Assembly (NCBI RefSeq): GCF_902499115.1
Contig: NZ_CABVPN010000005.1
Span: 1 to 64,000, forward strand
Length of the DNA: 64,000 bases
Source of the DNA: Burkholderia diffusa
GTDB taxonomy: Bacteria; Pseudomonadota; Gammaproteobacteria; Burkholderiales; Burkholderiaceae
Direction of reading: 5' to 3'
Numbering within the stretch: the first letter of the stretch is position 1; the number at the start of each line of letters is the position of its first letter. A program made the translations under genes and the position numbers. Below are positions 1 through 7,302 of the stretch, piece by piece. A model generated the notes under the pieces. It was not told where the DNA came from. It saw only the letters and a program-made list of their open reading frames with translations, and did not search any database.

Positions 1-342
1 GACGTACCGGAGGTGCCCGACGTGCCGGAAGTGCCCGACGTACCGGAAGTGCCCGACGTGCCGGAAGTGCCTGACGTACCGGAAGTGCCCGACGTGCCGG
101 AAGTGCCCGACGTACCGGAGGTGCCCGACGTACCGGAAGTGCCCGACGTACCGGAAGTGCCCGACGTGCCGGAAGTGCCCGACGTACCGGAGGTGCCCGA
201 CGTACCGGAAGTGCCCGACGTGCCGGAAGTGCCCGACGTGCCGGAAGTGCCCGACGTGCCGGAAGTGCCCGACGTACCGGAAGTGCCCGACGTACCGGAG
301 GTGCCCGACGTACCGGAGCTACCCGACGTACCGGAGGTGCCC
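1..342. repeat. 18-bp tandem repeat, 19 copies in window
   Basis: Nineteen head-to-tail copies of GACGTRCCGGARGTGCCC start at base 1, so more copies may lie to the left. Variation is almost confined to two third-codon positions (A/G at unit positions 6 and 12) plus single changes in copies 4 and 18. The 18-bp unit encodes two Ser-Gly-Thr triplets on the minus strand, so copy-number change would lengthen or shorten the stalk without a frameshift. Confidence 0.97.
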
Positions 343-482
343 GAGGTACCACCGCCGGACGTACCCGACGAGCTCGGCTTGATCGACGGTGTGACCGGTC
401 CGTCGACCGAGCCGCAGCCGTACAGTGTGAGCAGCGACAGGACGGCCAGCGATACCGCCGTCTTTTTCAAGTAATGGTGCAT
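1..482 (-). CDS. SGT-repeat lipoprotein, 5' part only (runs off the left edge)
   Basis: Read leftward from ATG at 482, the frame stays open to the window edge (160 codons seen). The N-terminus has two His, a Lys-Lys pair, a hydrophobic core and a lipobox ending Leu-Tyr-Gly-Cys23, so this is a probable lipoprotein exported by Sec and processed by signal peptidase II. From about residue 47 it becomes an almost perfect run of Ser-Gly-Thr triplets, 38 of them in the window. GAGG lies 5-6 nt before the start. The opposite strand also has a long frame (Asp-Val-Pro-Glu-Val-Pro repeats) that lacks an export signal and only mirrors the repeat. The globular part of the protein, if any, lies beyond the edge; function unknown. 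The Ser/Gly/Thr run could be a flexible stalk lifting a C-terminal domain off the membrane. Confidence 0.72.
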   Translation of the reverse strand, partial: MHHYLKKTAVSLAVLSLLTLYGCGSVDGPVTPSIKPSSSGTSGGGTSGTSGTSGSSGTSGTSGTSGTSGTSGTSGTSGTSGTSGTSGTSGTSGTSGTSGTSGTSGTSGTSGTSGTSGTSGTSGTSGTSGTSGTSGTSGTSGTSGTSGTSGTSGTSGTSGT

Positions 483-852
483 GGTGGCCTCGACATTGGA
501 AGTTGTGTCCGGGCCATCACTGCAAATTCCGCGCCATGACACCTTTCGCGAAATGCGTCAGCGCATTGTTGTGGGAATCGGGAATATCGGCGCGATTTAA
601 ACGGAGGAATGGCGGTTTCGCGCGACGGAGACGCCAGACGCGCCGACGCGCTCGCCGTGATGTTCCCGTAAGGAACCGTAACGCCGGGCCGGATGTTACG
701 TAGCGTTCGACCCGACGTTCCGTGTGTGACGTGGCCGGCCGCGACCCGAGGCCGGCGTCTTTGACGAAACGCCCGTGCGCCGGGAACATGACGTGAACCA
801 ACCCGGCCGCGGGCGACGCCGAAGCGGCCACGACTCAAGACAGGGACACGAC
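483..852. other. Intergenic region between divergent genes
   Basis: No convincing gene. It should hold the promoters for the leftward lipoprotein and the rightward decarboxylase-like gene. A perfect inverted repeat AATGCG-TCAG-CGCATT lies at 552-567 and could be an operator or a small hairpin. No good sigma-70 pair stands out. Confidence 0.4.
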
Positions 853-1251
853 ATGAGCGAACAGGACATGGAGCAGGGCAAGGCGCGCCGCACCGAGGTG
901 ATGGGCGAGGCGTTCGTCGAGCGCGCGATGCGCGACCTCGACGGTTTTTCGCGTCCGTTGCAGAACTGGCTGAACGAGCACGCGTGGGGCAGTACGTGGC
1001 AGCGCGGCGGGATCGACCTGAAGACGCGCAGCCTCTGTACCTGCGCGATGCTGGCCGCGCTCGGCCGCAGCGCGGAGCTGAAGGGCCACGTGCGTGGCGC
1101 CCTCAACAACGGCGCGAGCCTCGTCGAGATTCGCGAGGTGCTGCTGCATAGCGCGCTGTACGCGGGCGCGCCGGCGGCGGTCGAGGCGTTCCGCAGCGCG
1201 CGTGAGGTCATGACGGAGCTCGGGCTGTCGCTGCCCGACGACGAAGCCTGA
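853..1251 (+). CDS. Carboxymuconolactone decarboxylase family protein (PcaC-like)
   Basis: 132 aa, all-alpha CMD fold. The region around residues 55-105 has the family pattern: a Cys-Thr-Cys-Ala stretch, Ala-Leu-Gly-Arg, a Glu-Leu-Lys-Gly-His segment, and a Glu-Val-Leu-Leu-His motif, matching 4-carboxymuconolactone decarboxylases more than AhpD (there is no CxxC pair). Start chosen at ATG 853 because AGGGA lies 7-8 nt upstream; an in-frame start 78 nt upstream would add an Arg-rich, low-complexity tail. The other protocatechuate genes are absent here, so the true substrate is uncertain; it may decarboxylate or isomerise a lactone linked to the adjacent ketone-oxidation operon. Cytoplasmic. 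Confidence 0.8.
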   Translation: MSEQDMEQGKARRTEVMGEAFVERAMRDLDGFSRPLQNWLNEHAWGSTWQRGGIDLKTRSLCTCAMLAALGRSAELKGHVRGALNNGASLVEIREVLLHSALYAGAPAAVEAFRSAREVMTELGLSLPDDEA

Positions 1252-1291
1252 CCGGCACACGGCGCATGCCAGCCGTCAGGCCCGCCGACGA

Positions 1292-2278
1292 TCAATGCTC
1301 GACGTGTGCGCCCTGCGTCGGCGCTTCGACCGGCGCGGCGGCGACTTCGAGCAGCCAGTCGGCCGTCGCGTCCGGAATCGTGACCGGCAGCATGTGCCCG
1401 CCCTCGACGACCTTCAGCCGCACGCGCGCCGACTTCCGCGCCAGCGCTTCGCCGTGCGTACGCCAGTTCAGGATCGGATCGGCGCGGCCATACAGCACGT
1501 CGACCGGCAACGAGAGGTCCGCGTAGCGGCGCTCCATCGCAGGGAGGTCGACGGGCGCCGACAGCAGGTCCGTTGCCGTCGCGTAGAACACGTGCGGCCG
1601 CAGCCCGAGCAATCCGCCGCCCTTCACCGGGAAGTCGCGCGGCACGGCTTCCGGCGCGAACACCTGGCTCACGGCCTTGCGGCCGGTCAGGATCGTCAGC
1701 GGGATCGCGAAGGTCCACGACACGAAGCGGCGCACCAGCGGCGACGGCAGCATCAGCGGCTTGAACGGCGCCGGCGGCTCGGTCTGCTCGTGCGACAGCG
1801 GCGCGATCAGCGCGAGCCGGCTGACGCGCTCCGGATGGTTGAGCCCGACCGCGAGCGCGATCGCGCCGCCGAGCGAGTGGCCGACGAGCACGGGCCGGTC
1901 GAGCTTCAGCGCGTCGATGAACGCGGCGACCGTGCGGGCCTGCGCGAACACGTTCGCCTGCGAACTGGCGCCGCGCAGCGAGCGGCCGGCGCCGGGCCGG
2001 TCGACGAGGATCACGCGATGGTGCTGCGCGAGCCGCGTGAGCGGCAGGTACGCGAAGTTGCGCCACTGCCCGGCGAGCCCGTGCACGAACACGAGCGGCG
2101 GGCCGCTGCCGTATTCGACGTAATGGATGTGGTCGCCGCCGATGTCGACGAAGCGGCCTTCGGGCGGAAACGCGCGCGTCACGCGGCGCGCGACGTAGCC
2201 GGAAAACAGCGCAAGCGCGGCGAGCACCGCGACGACGCCGAGCAGCACGTTCTGGATCAGGTGGAGCGTATGGGTCAT
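1292..2278 (-). CDS. Alpha/beta hydrolase with N-terminal membrane anchor
   Basis: 328 aa. Residues about 8-29 form one hydrophobic segment, followed by a classical alpha/beta-hydrolase domain: oxyanion region His-Gly-Leu-Ala-Gly (66-70), nucleophile elbow Gly-His-Ser135-Leu-Gly-Gly, an Asp in Gly-Arg-Ala-Asp-Pro and a late Gly-Gly-His-Met as the likely acid and base. Start set at ATG 2278 (GAGG 6-9 nt upstream) rather than 36 nt further out. It begins 7 nt after the monooxygenase stop, so the genes are co-transcribed. In such operons the hydrolase usually opens the ester or lactone made by a Baeyer-Villiger monooxygenase; that role is inferred from context. Confidence 0.85.
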   Translation of the reverse strand: MTHTLHLIQNVLLGVVAVLAALALFSGYVARRVTRAFPPEGRFVDIGGDHIHYVEYGSGPPLVFVHGLAGQWRNFAYLPLTRLAQHHRVILVDRPGAGRSLRGASSQANVFAQARTVAAFIDALKLDRPVLVGHSLGGAIALAVGLNHPERVSRLALIAPLSHEQTEPPAPFKPLMLPSPLVRRFVSWTFAIPLTILTGRKAVSQVFAPEAVPRDFPVKGGGLLGLRPHVFYATATDLLSAPVDLPAMERRYADLSLPVDVLYGRADPILNWRTHGEALARKSARVRLKVVEGGHMLPVTIPDATADWLLEVAAAPVEAPTQGAHVEH

Positions 2279-2285
2279 GTCGGCC

Positions 2286-3848
2286 TCAACGGGATTCGAG
2301 TACGGGTTCGGCAACCGGCGCGGCGGCCGGGCCGGCTTTCGCGCGGCGTTCGAACTGCATCGCCGAATCGGCGAGCCCGCTGAATTTCAGCGACGCGAGA
2401 TCGAGCACGTAGTTCTGATGGAATTTCCAGGGCTTGCGATGCCCCTGCTTCGGCAGGATGCCGGCCGCGCGCTGGATGTAGCCCGAGCTCAGGTTCACGG
2501 CCGGCACGTCGCCGAGGTCGCCGGCGCCGAGCCGCGGCACGCAGGTGTCGTAGCCGTTCGCGCGCATGTGGTTCAGCAGCCGGCACACATAGCGCGCGAT
2601 CAGCTCGGCCTTCAGCGTCCACGACGCGTTCGTGTAGCCGAACGACGACGCGAGGTTCGGCACGTCGCTGTACATCATTCCCTTATACGACACGGTCTGT
2701 GGCAGATCGACCGCGCGGCCGTCGACCGTGACGCGCGCGCCGCCGAGCATCTTCACCTTCAGCCCGGTCGCGGTGACGATCACGTCCGCGTCGAGCTGCT
2801 GGCCGCTCTTCAGCTTCAGGCCGGTCGGCGTGAAGCGCTCGATCTCGTCGGTGACGATCGAGGCGCGGCCCGCACGGATCGACTTGAACAGGTCGCCGTT
2901 CGGCACGAGGCACACGCGCTGGTCCCACGGCATGTAGCGCGGCGTCAGATGCTTCGCGACGTCGAAGTCGGGGCCGAGCTGCTTGCCGGCCGCGCGGATG
3001 ATGAACCGTTTGGTCTGCTCGGGCTTGCGGCGCGACACGTTGTACAGGTACATCGTCAGCAGTACGTTCTTCATGCGCACGATCCGGTGCGCGAGCCTGG
3101 ACGGCAGCACGCGGCGCAACGCGTTCGCGATCTTGTCGCGCGCAGGCAGCGACACGATGTAGGTCGGCGAGCGCTGCAGCATCGTCACGTGCTTCGCATC
3201 GGCCGCCATCGACGGCACGAGCGTGACGGCCGTCGCGCCGCTGCCGATCACGACGACGCGCCGGTTTGCATACGACAGGTCCTTCGGCCATTGCTGCGGA
3301 TGCACGATTCGGCCTTCGAACGAGTCCATGCCGGCCCAGTCGGGCAGGTAGCCGCCGTTGTAGTCGTAATAGCCGCTGCACATGTAGAGGAAGCGGCACG
3401 TGTAGGCGAGCGTGTCGACCGTGCCGTCGCGCGTGCGCTCGATGCGTACCGTCCAGCGTGCGCGATTCGAATCCCAGTCGGCCGCGACCACCTTCTGGCC
3501 GTAGCGGATCATCTTGTCGATGCCATACGCGCGCGCGGTGTCGCGGACGTAGTCGAGGATCGTCTGGCCGTCCGAGATCGCCTTGTCGCTGTGCCACGGG
3601 CGGAAGCTGTAGCCGAGCGTGAACATGTCGGAATCCGAACGGACGCCGGGATAGCGGAACAGATCCCAGGTGCCGCCGATCGCGTCGCGCGCCTCGATGA
3701 TCGCCACGCTCGCATACGGGCAGCGCTGCTTCAGGTGATAGGCGGCACCGATGCCGGACAGGCCGGCGCCGACGATCAGCACGTCGAGGTCGCGGCTGTC
3801 GCCGCAGGCGGACGGCGCATCGCGCCGGTCGGTCGTCGTCGAGGTCAT
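2286..3848 (-). CDS. Flavin monooxygenase, Baeyer-Villiger type
   Basis: 520 aa. The FAD Rossmann motif Gly-Ala-Gly-Leu-Ser-Gly lies at residues 27-32, a second nucleotide-binding motif Gly-Ser-Gly-Ala-Thr-Ala at 202-207, and between them the Baeyer-Villiger fingerprint FxGxxxHxxxWP (residues 177-188). That fingerprint separates BVMOs from N-hydroxylating flavin monooxygenases. The enzyme should convert a ketone to an ester or lactone with NADPH and O2. Its ATG overlaps the stop of the upstream SDR gene (ATGA), and the hydrolase follows at 7 nt, so alcohol to ketone to ester to acid plus alcohol can be drawn as one pathway. Substrate unknown. Confidence 0.9.
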   Translation of the reverse strand: MTSTTTDRRDAPSACGDSRDLDVLIVGAGLSGIGAAYHLKQRCPYASVAIIEARDAIGGTWDLFRYPGVRSDSDMFTLGYSFRPWHSDKAISDGQTILDYVRDTARAYGIDKMIRYGQKVVAADWDSNRARWTVRIERTRDGTVDTLAYTCRFLYMCSGYYDYNGGYLPDWAGMDSFEGRIVHPQQWPKDLSYANRRVVVIGSGATAVTLVPSMAADAKHVTMLQRSPTYIVSLPARDKIANALRRVLPSRLAHRIVRMKNVLLTMYLYNVSRRKPEQTKRFIIRAAGKQLGPDFDVAKHLTPRYMPWDQRVCLVPNGDLFKSIRAGRASIVTDEIERFTPTGLKLKSGQQLDADVIVTATGLKVKMLGGARVTVDGRAVDLPQTVSYKGMMYSDVPNLASSFGYTNASWTLKAELIARYVCRLLNHMRANGYDTCVPRLGAGDLGDVPAVNLSSGYIQRAAGILPKQGHRKPWKFHQNYVLDLASLKFSGLADSAMQFERRAKAGPAAAPVAEPVLESR

Positions 3849-4747
3849 GCGGCGTCCTTGGTCGGCGTGGTCGGGAGCGCGGCCGGTGCATGGGTGCGCT
3901 CGAGATTGCGTGCGCGGGCACGGCGCACGTGGCGCAGCACCAGCCGCTGGTAGCCGGCGCCGAGCAGGCGCGCGAGCTTGTCGAGGCGGCGGGCATCGGC
4001 GCCGACCAGCACGCGGCGCGCGTTGCGCTCGACGCCGGCGAGGATCTGCCGAGCGGCATCGTCGGCCGTCGTCGCGTTGATCAGGCGATTCGCCTGACGG
4101 CGGTGGGTTGCTTCGTCCTGCCCCGTGAGCGCGCGGATGCTGGTGTCGACACGGCTCGCGTCGACGATGTTGGTCGCGACGCCGCCCGGATGCACGCAGG
4201 TCGCGCTGACCGGCGCGCCGTCGAGTTCGAGCTCCATCCGCAGCGCCTCGGTGAAGCCGCGCACGGCGAACTTGGTCGCGTTGTACGCGCTCTGCGTCGG
4301 CATCGCGACGAGCCCGAACAGGCTCGACGTGTTGATCACGTGCCCGTCGCCCGACGCGCGCAGATGCGGCAGGAACGCCTGCGTGCCGTGCACGACACCC
4401 CAGAAGTTGATGCCGACGATCCATTCGAGATCGGCGATGCGCGCGGTCTCCGCGCTCGCGGCCAGCGACACGCCCGCGTTGTTGAAGATCAGGTTGACCT
4501 TGCCGTGTTCGGCGCGCACGAAATCGGCCCACGCGAACACCGCATCGCGATCGGCGACGTCGAGCCGACGCGTGCTCGTGCGCACGCCGTGCGTCGCGCA
4601 CGCGGCCGCCGTGCCGGCGAGCCCGACCTCGTTGACGTCGGCGAGCGCGACGTCGCAGCCGCGCCGCGCAAGCTCGACCGCGAGGCTGCGGCCCATGCCC
4701 GAACCGGCGCCCGTGATCGCGGCGACCTTGCCGGAAAAACCCTTCAT
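3845..4747 (-). CDS. Short-chain dehydrogenase/reductase
   Basis: 300 aa, classical SDR. Cofactor motif TGAGSGMG at residues 13-20, Asn-Asn-Ala-Gly near 90, catalytic Ser in Asn-Thr-Ser-Ser, and Tyr-Asn-Ala-Thr-Lys (YxxxK). The last 50 residues are Arg-rich and longer than in minimal SDRs. First gene of the SDR-BVMO-hydrolase operon, divergent from a TetR regulator. By context it would interconvert an alcohol and the ketone oxidised by the monooxygenase; direction and substrate are inferred. Confidence 0.9.
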   Translation of the reverse strand: MKGFSGKVAAITGAGSGMGRSLAVELARRGCDVALADVNEVGLAGTAAACATHGVRTSTRRLDVADRDAVFAWADFVRAEHGKVNLIFNNAGVSLAASAETARIADLEWIVGINFWGVVHGTQAFLPHLRASGDGHVINTSSLFGLVAMPTQSAYNATKFAVRGFTEALRMELELDGAPVSATCVHPGGVATNIVDASRVDTSIRALTGQDEATHRRQANRLINATTADDAARQILAGVERNARRVLVGADARRLDKLARLLGAGYQRLVLRHVRRARARNLERTHAPAALPTTPTKDAA

Positions 4748-4795
4748 CCGTCGTTCCTCCCGTTCCGCTTGCGCTGCGTCGGCGGCGCGCTTATT

Positions 4796-4815
4796 GTGGT
4801 GTTGTTCGTCACCAC
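4796..4815. promoter_or_regulatory. Candidate TetR operator between divergent genes
   Basis: Perfect inverted repeat GTGGTG-N8-CACCAC in the 88-bp gap between the SDR operon and the tetR-like gene. Its size and central position fit a TetR-family operator able to repress both promoters. A -10-like CAATAA for the leftward promoter adjoins it. Confidence 0.55.
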
Positions 4816-4835
4816 TTTAGTTTTCGGGTGTCCTG

Positions 4836-5492
4836 ATGTCAAATAGCGAAATGGAGAAAGCACTCGAAACGGAAAAACGGGGCCGGGCATACGGTGGCGT
4901 GGCGCCCGAGGTGCGGGCGGCCGAGCGGCGCGATGCGCTGATCCGCGCGGCGACGCGCGTGTTCGGCACGGTCGGTTTCCGCAAGGCGACCGTGCGGTCG
5001 ATCTGCCAGGAAGCGAAGCTCAACGACCGCTATTTCTATGCGGCGTTCGACAGCACCGAGGATCTGCTGCGCTGCACCTACCTGCATCACGCGCAGCAGT
5101 TGCACGACGCGGTCGAGCGGGCAGTGGCCGAGCGCGGCGGCGATTTGCGCGAGCGCATCGATGCGGGGCTCGCCGCATTCTTCGGATTCCTGCGCGACCC
5201 GTGCGCGGCGCGCGTGCTGCTGCTCGAGGTGATGGGCGTGAGCGCCGACACCGACATGACGTATCAGCGGATGCTGATCGACTTCGGCAAGCTGATCATG
5301 GCGATCGGCGCGACGGGCGAGGCCGTGACGCCCGCCGAGCGCACCGAGCAGCGGCTGGTCGGGCTCGCGCTGGTCGGCGCGATGACGAACGTCGGCGCGG
5401 CGTGGCTGCTCACCGGCTATCGCGACCCGGAGGCGCAGATGGTCGCGAGTTGCAGGAAGGTGCTGCTGGGGACGTTGCGGGAAGCGGGCTAG
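4836..5492 (+). CDS. TetR family transcriptional regulator
   Basis: 218 aa. The N-terminal helix-turn-helix covers about residues 30-75, with the typical Ala-Thr-Arg-Val-Phe-Gly start, a turn before Ala-Thr-Val-Arg-Ser-Ile and a Tyr-Phe-Tyr near residue 67. The remaining all-alpha part is a ligand-binding and dimer domain with little recognisable identity. Divergent from the SDR-BVMO-hydrolase operon with a palindrome between, so it is probably its local repressor, released by a ketone- or ester-like compound. The Shine-Dalgarno sequence is poor. Confidence 0.87.
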   Translation: MSNSEMEKALETEKRGRAYGGVAPEVRAAERRDALIRAATRVFGTVGFRKATVRSICQEAKLNDRYFYAAFDSTEDLLRCTYLHHAQQLHDAVERAVAERGGDLRERIDAGLAAFFGFLRDPCAARVLLLEVMGVSADTDMTYQRMLIDFGKLIMAIGATGEAVTPAERTEQRLVGLALVGAMTNVGAAWLLTGYRDPEAQMVASCRKVLLGTLREAG

Positions 5493-5555
5493 GATGCGGT
5501 GACGAACGGACTTGCGCGATTCGCATCCGGTTGCGTCGCAAAGCCATCCGACGCT

Positions 5556-6500
5556 TCACCCCCTCGAGCGTTTCGATCGTGCCGCCATCGCTGACCGCGC
5601 GTCCCCGATCCTCGCCTTCATCGCATCGATGAACGCACGCACCTTCGGCGAAGGCAACCGCGTCGACGGATACACCGCGTGAATCCCGGCCCGCGCCGAG
5701 CGCCATGCGGGCAGCAGCCGGACGAGCCGGCCGGCCGCGACATCCTCCGCGATCGAGAAATCCGTCAGGAGGCCGAAGCCACCGCCCGCGAGCGCGATTG
5801 CACGGCAGGCCGTCGCCGTGTTCGACACGACCGGCGCGATGCAGCGCACCGACGTGTGGCCGCCGCTCGGGTCGTGAAGTTCGAGCGTATGCGGGCGCGA
5901 CAGCGTCGACAGCATCACGAACGGCAGCGCGGCGAGCGCGTCCGGATCGCGCGGCAGCCCGTGCCGCGCGACGAACGCGGGGCTCGCGACCAGCCACTTC
6001 TCGTACTCGCCGAGCTGCACCGCGCGATAGTTCGAATCCGCGAGGCGGCCGATGCGGATCGCGACGTCGAGATTGTCCGCGACCAGATCGACGATGCGGT
6101 CGTTCGCGATCAGCTCGACGTCGAGACCCGGATGCACGTCGCGCAGCGCGACGATGGCCGGCGCGACGACCAGCGAGCCATAGTCGATCGGCACGCTCAC
6201 CCGCAGCGTGCCGCGCAGCGGCCCCGTGTCGGACGACACCGCGTCGAGCGCGCTTTCGGTCGCGCGCACGATGTCGCGGCACGCATCGTAGAACGCGCGC
6301 CCCGCATCGGTCACGCTCAGCCGCCGCGTGGTGCGCACCAGCAGGTTCGCGCCGACCTCGGATTCGAGCCGCTGCATGTGCGTGCTGACGACCGTTTTCG
6401 CGAGGCCGAGCCGTTCGGCCGCGGCCGTCAGCGAGCCGGCATCGACCACCGCGACGAAGATCGCCAGCCGGTTCAGGTTCACGTCGCGCAGATCGGCCAT
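5556..6500 (-). CDS. LysR family transcriptional regulator
   Basis: 314 aa, usual LTTR length. Residues 8-66 form the winged helix-turn-helix (Gly-Ser-Leu-Thr-Ala-Ala-Ala recognition region), followed by a periplasmic-binding-protein-like effector domain from about residue 90. The Asp-Thr-Gly-Pro-Leu-Arg-Gly hinge and the Leu-Arg-Val-Ser-Val-Pro strand are typical of the subgroup that regulates divergent small enzymes. It is transcribed away from the GST and PNPOx-ferredoxin fusion, with a palindrome in the gap, so it probably controls them and itself. Confidence 0.9.
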   Translation of the reverse strand: MADLRDVNLNRLAIFVAVVDAGSLTAAAERLGLAKTVVSTHMQRLESEVGANLLVRTTRRLSVTDAGRAFYDACRDIVRATESALDAVSSDTGPLRGTLRVSVPIDYGSLVVAPAIVALRDVHPGLDVELIANDRIVDLVADNLDVAIRIGRLADSNYRAVQLGEYEKWLVASPAFVARHGLPRDPDALAALPFVMLSTLSRPHTLELHDPSGGHTSVRCIAPVVSNTATACRAIALAGGGFGLLTDFSIAEDVAAGRLVRLLPAWRSARAGIHAVYPSTRLPSPKVRAFIDAMKARIGDARSAMAARSKRSRG

Positions 6501-6521
6501 CGTCGATTGTCCTATGGGAGA

Positions 6522-6544
6522 GGATAATGTTTCAGCGATTATCC
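6522..6544. promoter_or_regulatory. Candidate LysR binding site
   Basis: Perfect 7-bp inverted repeat GGATAAT-N9-ATTATCC, 22 bp upstream of the lysR-like start and 82 bp upstream of the GST start. An AT-rich palindrome in GC-rich DNA between divergent genes is the usual place for a LysR box, although the innermost T and A are 9 rather than 11 nt apart. Confidence 0.55.
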
Positions 6545-6626
6545 GTCTTCTGGACGTGAACGGCGAGCGCTACGCTGGGGCCGTTCGTCGCCGATTCCCG
6601 GCGGCGCGAGATCCAGGAGCCTTTCC

Positions 6627-7271
6627 ATGCCCGCCGCCAGCAAGCCCGCCCGTCCGGCTCGTGTCTATTCGTTTCCGTTGTCGGGGCACGCGCATCGCGT
6701 CCGGCTGTTCCTGTCGCTGCTCGGGTTGCCGTTCGAGACGATCGACGTCGACCTCGCGGCCGGCGCGCAGCGCGAACCCGCGTTCCTCGCGCTCAATCCG
6801 CTCGGCCAGGTGCCGGTGATCGACGACGACGGCACCGTGCTCGCCGATTCGAACGCGATCCTCGTCTATCTCGCGAAGCGCTACGGCGACGCGCACTGGC
6901 TGCCCGACGATGCCGCCGGCGCGGCGACCGTGCAGCGCTGGCTGTCGTACGCGGCCGGGCCGATCGCGTCCGGGCCGGCCGCAGCGCGGCTCGTCACCGT
7001 GTTCAGCGCGCCGCTCGATCACGACGCCGCCATGCGCACGGCCGCGAAGGTACTCGCGGTGATCGACGGCGAACTCGCCGGCAAGCCGTTCGCCGCTGGC
7101 GCGCAGCCGACGATCGCCGACATTGCCGCCTACACGTACATCGCGCACGCGCCGGAAGGCGGCGTGTCGCTGGAACCGTATCCGCACGTGCGCGCGTGGC
7201 TCGCCCGCGTCGAGGCCCTGCCGGGTTTCGTCGCGATGCCGCCGACCCGCGCCGGCCTGCTTGCCGCCTGA
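6627..7271 (+). CDS. Glutathione S-transferase family protein
   Basis: 214 aa. N-terminal thioredoxin-like domain, residues about 10-88: Ser-Gly-His-Ala-His-Arg-Val active-site loop, cis-Pro in Gly-Gln-Val-Pro-Val-Ile and the Glu/Asp-Ser (here Ala-Asp-Ser-Asn-Ala-Ile) glutathione-binding turn. The C-terminal helical domain has the Ile-Ala-Asp-Ile-Ala capping motif. Followed after 31 nt by the iron-sulfur fusion protein, so an operon. Cytoplasmic detoxification or reductive chemistry is likely; the substrate cannot be told. Confidence 0.9.
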   Translation: MPAASKPARPARVYSFPLSGHAHRVRLFLSLLGLPFETIDVDLAAGAQREPAFLALNPLGQVPVIDDDGTVLADSNAILVYLAKRYGDAHWLPDDAAGAATVQRWLSYAAGPIASGPAAARLVTVFSAPLDHDAAMRTAAKVLAVIDGELAGKPFAAGAQPTIADIAAYTYIAHAPEGGVSLEPYPHVRAWLARVEALPGFVAMPPTRAGLLAA

Positions 7272-7302
7272 CGCGAAGCCGCGCCTTTACCGGGAGAACG
7301 CG

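Noticed and set aside
1..342. CRISPR array
   Set aside because: Units are 18 bp, contiguous and lack spacers.
13..474. Rightward Asp-Val-Pro-Glu-Val-Pro repeat protein
   Set aside because: No ribosome site or export signal, starts inside the repeat; the leftward frame gives a proper lipoprotein.
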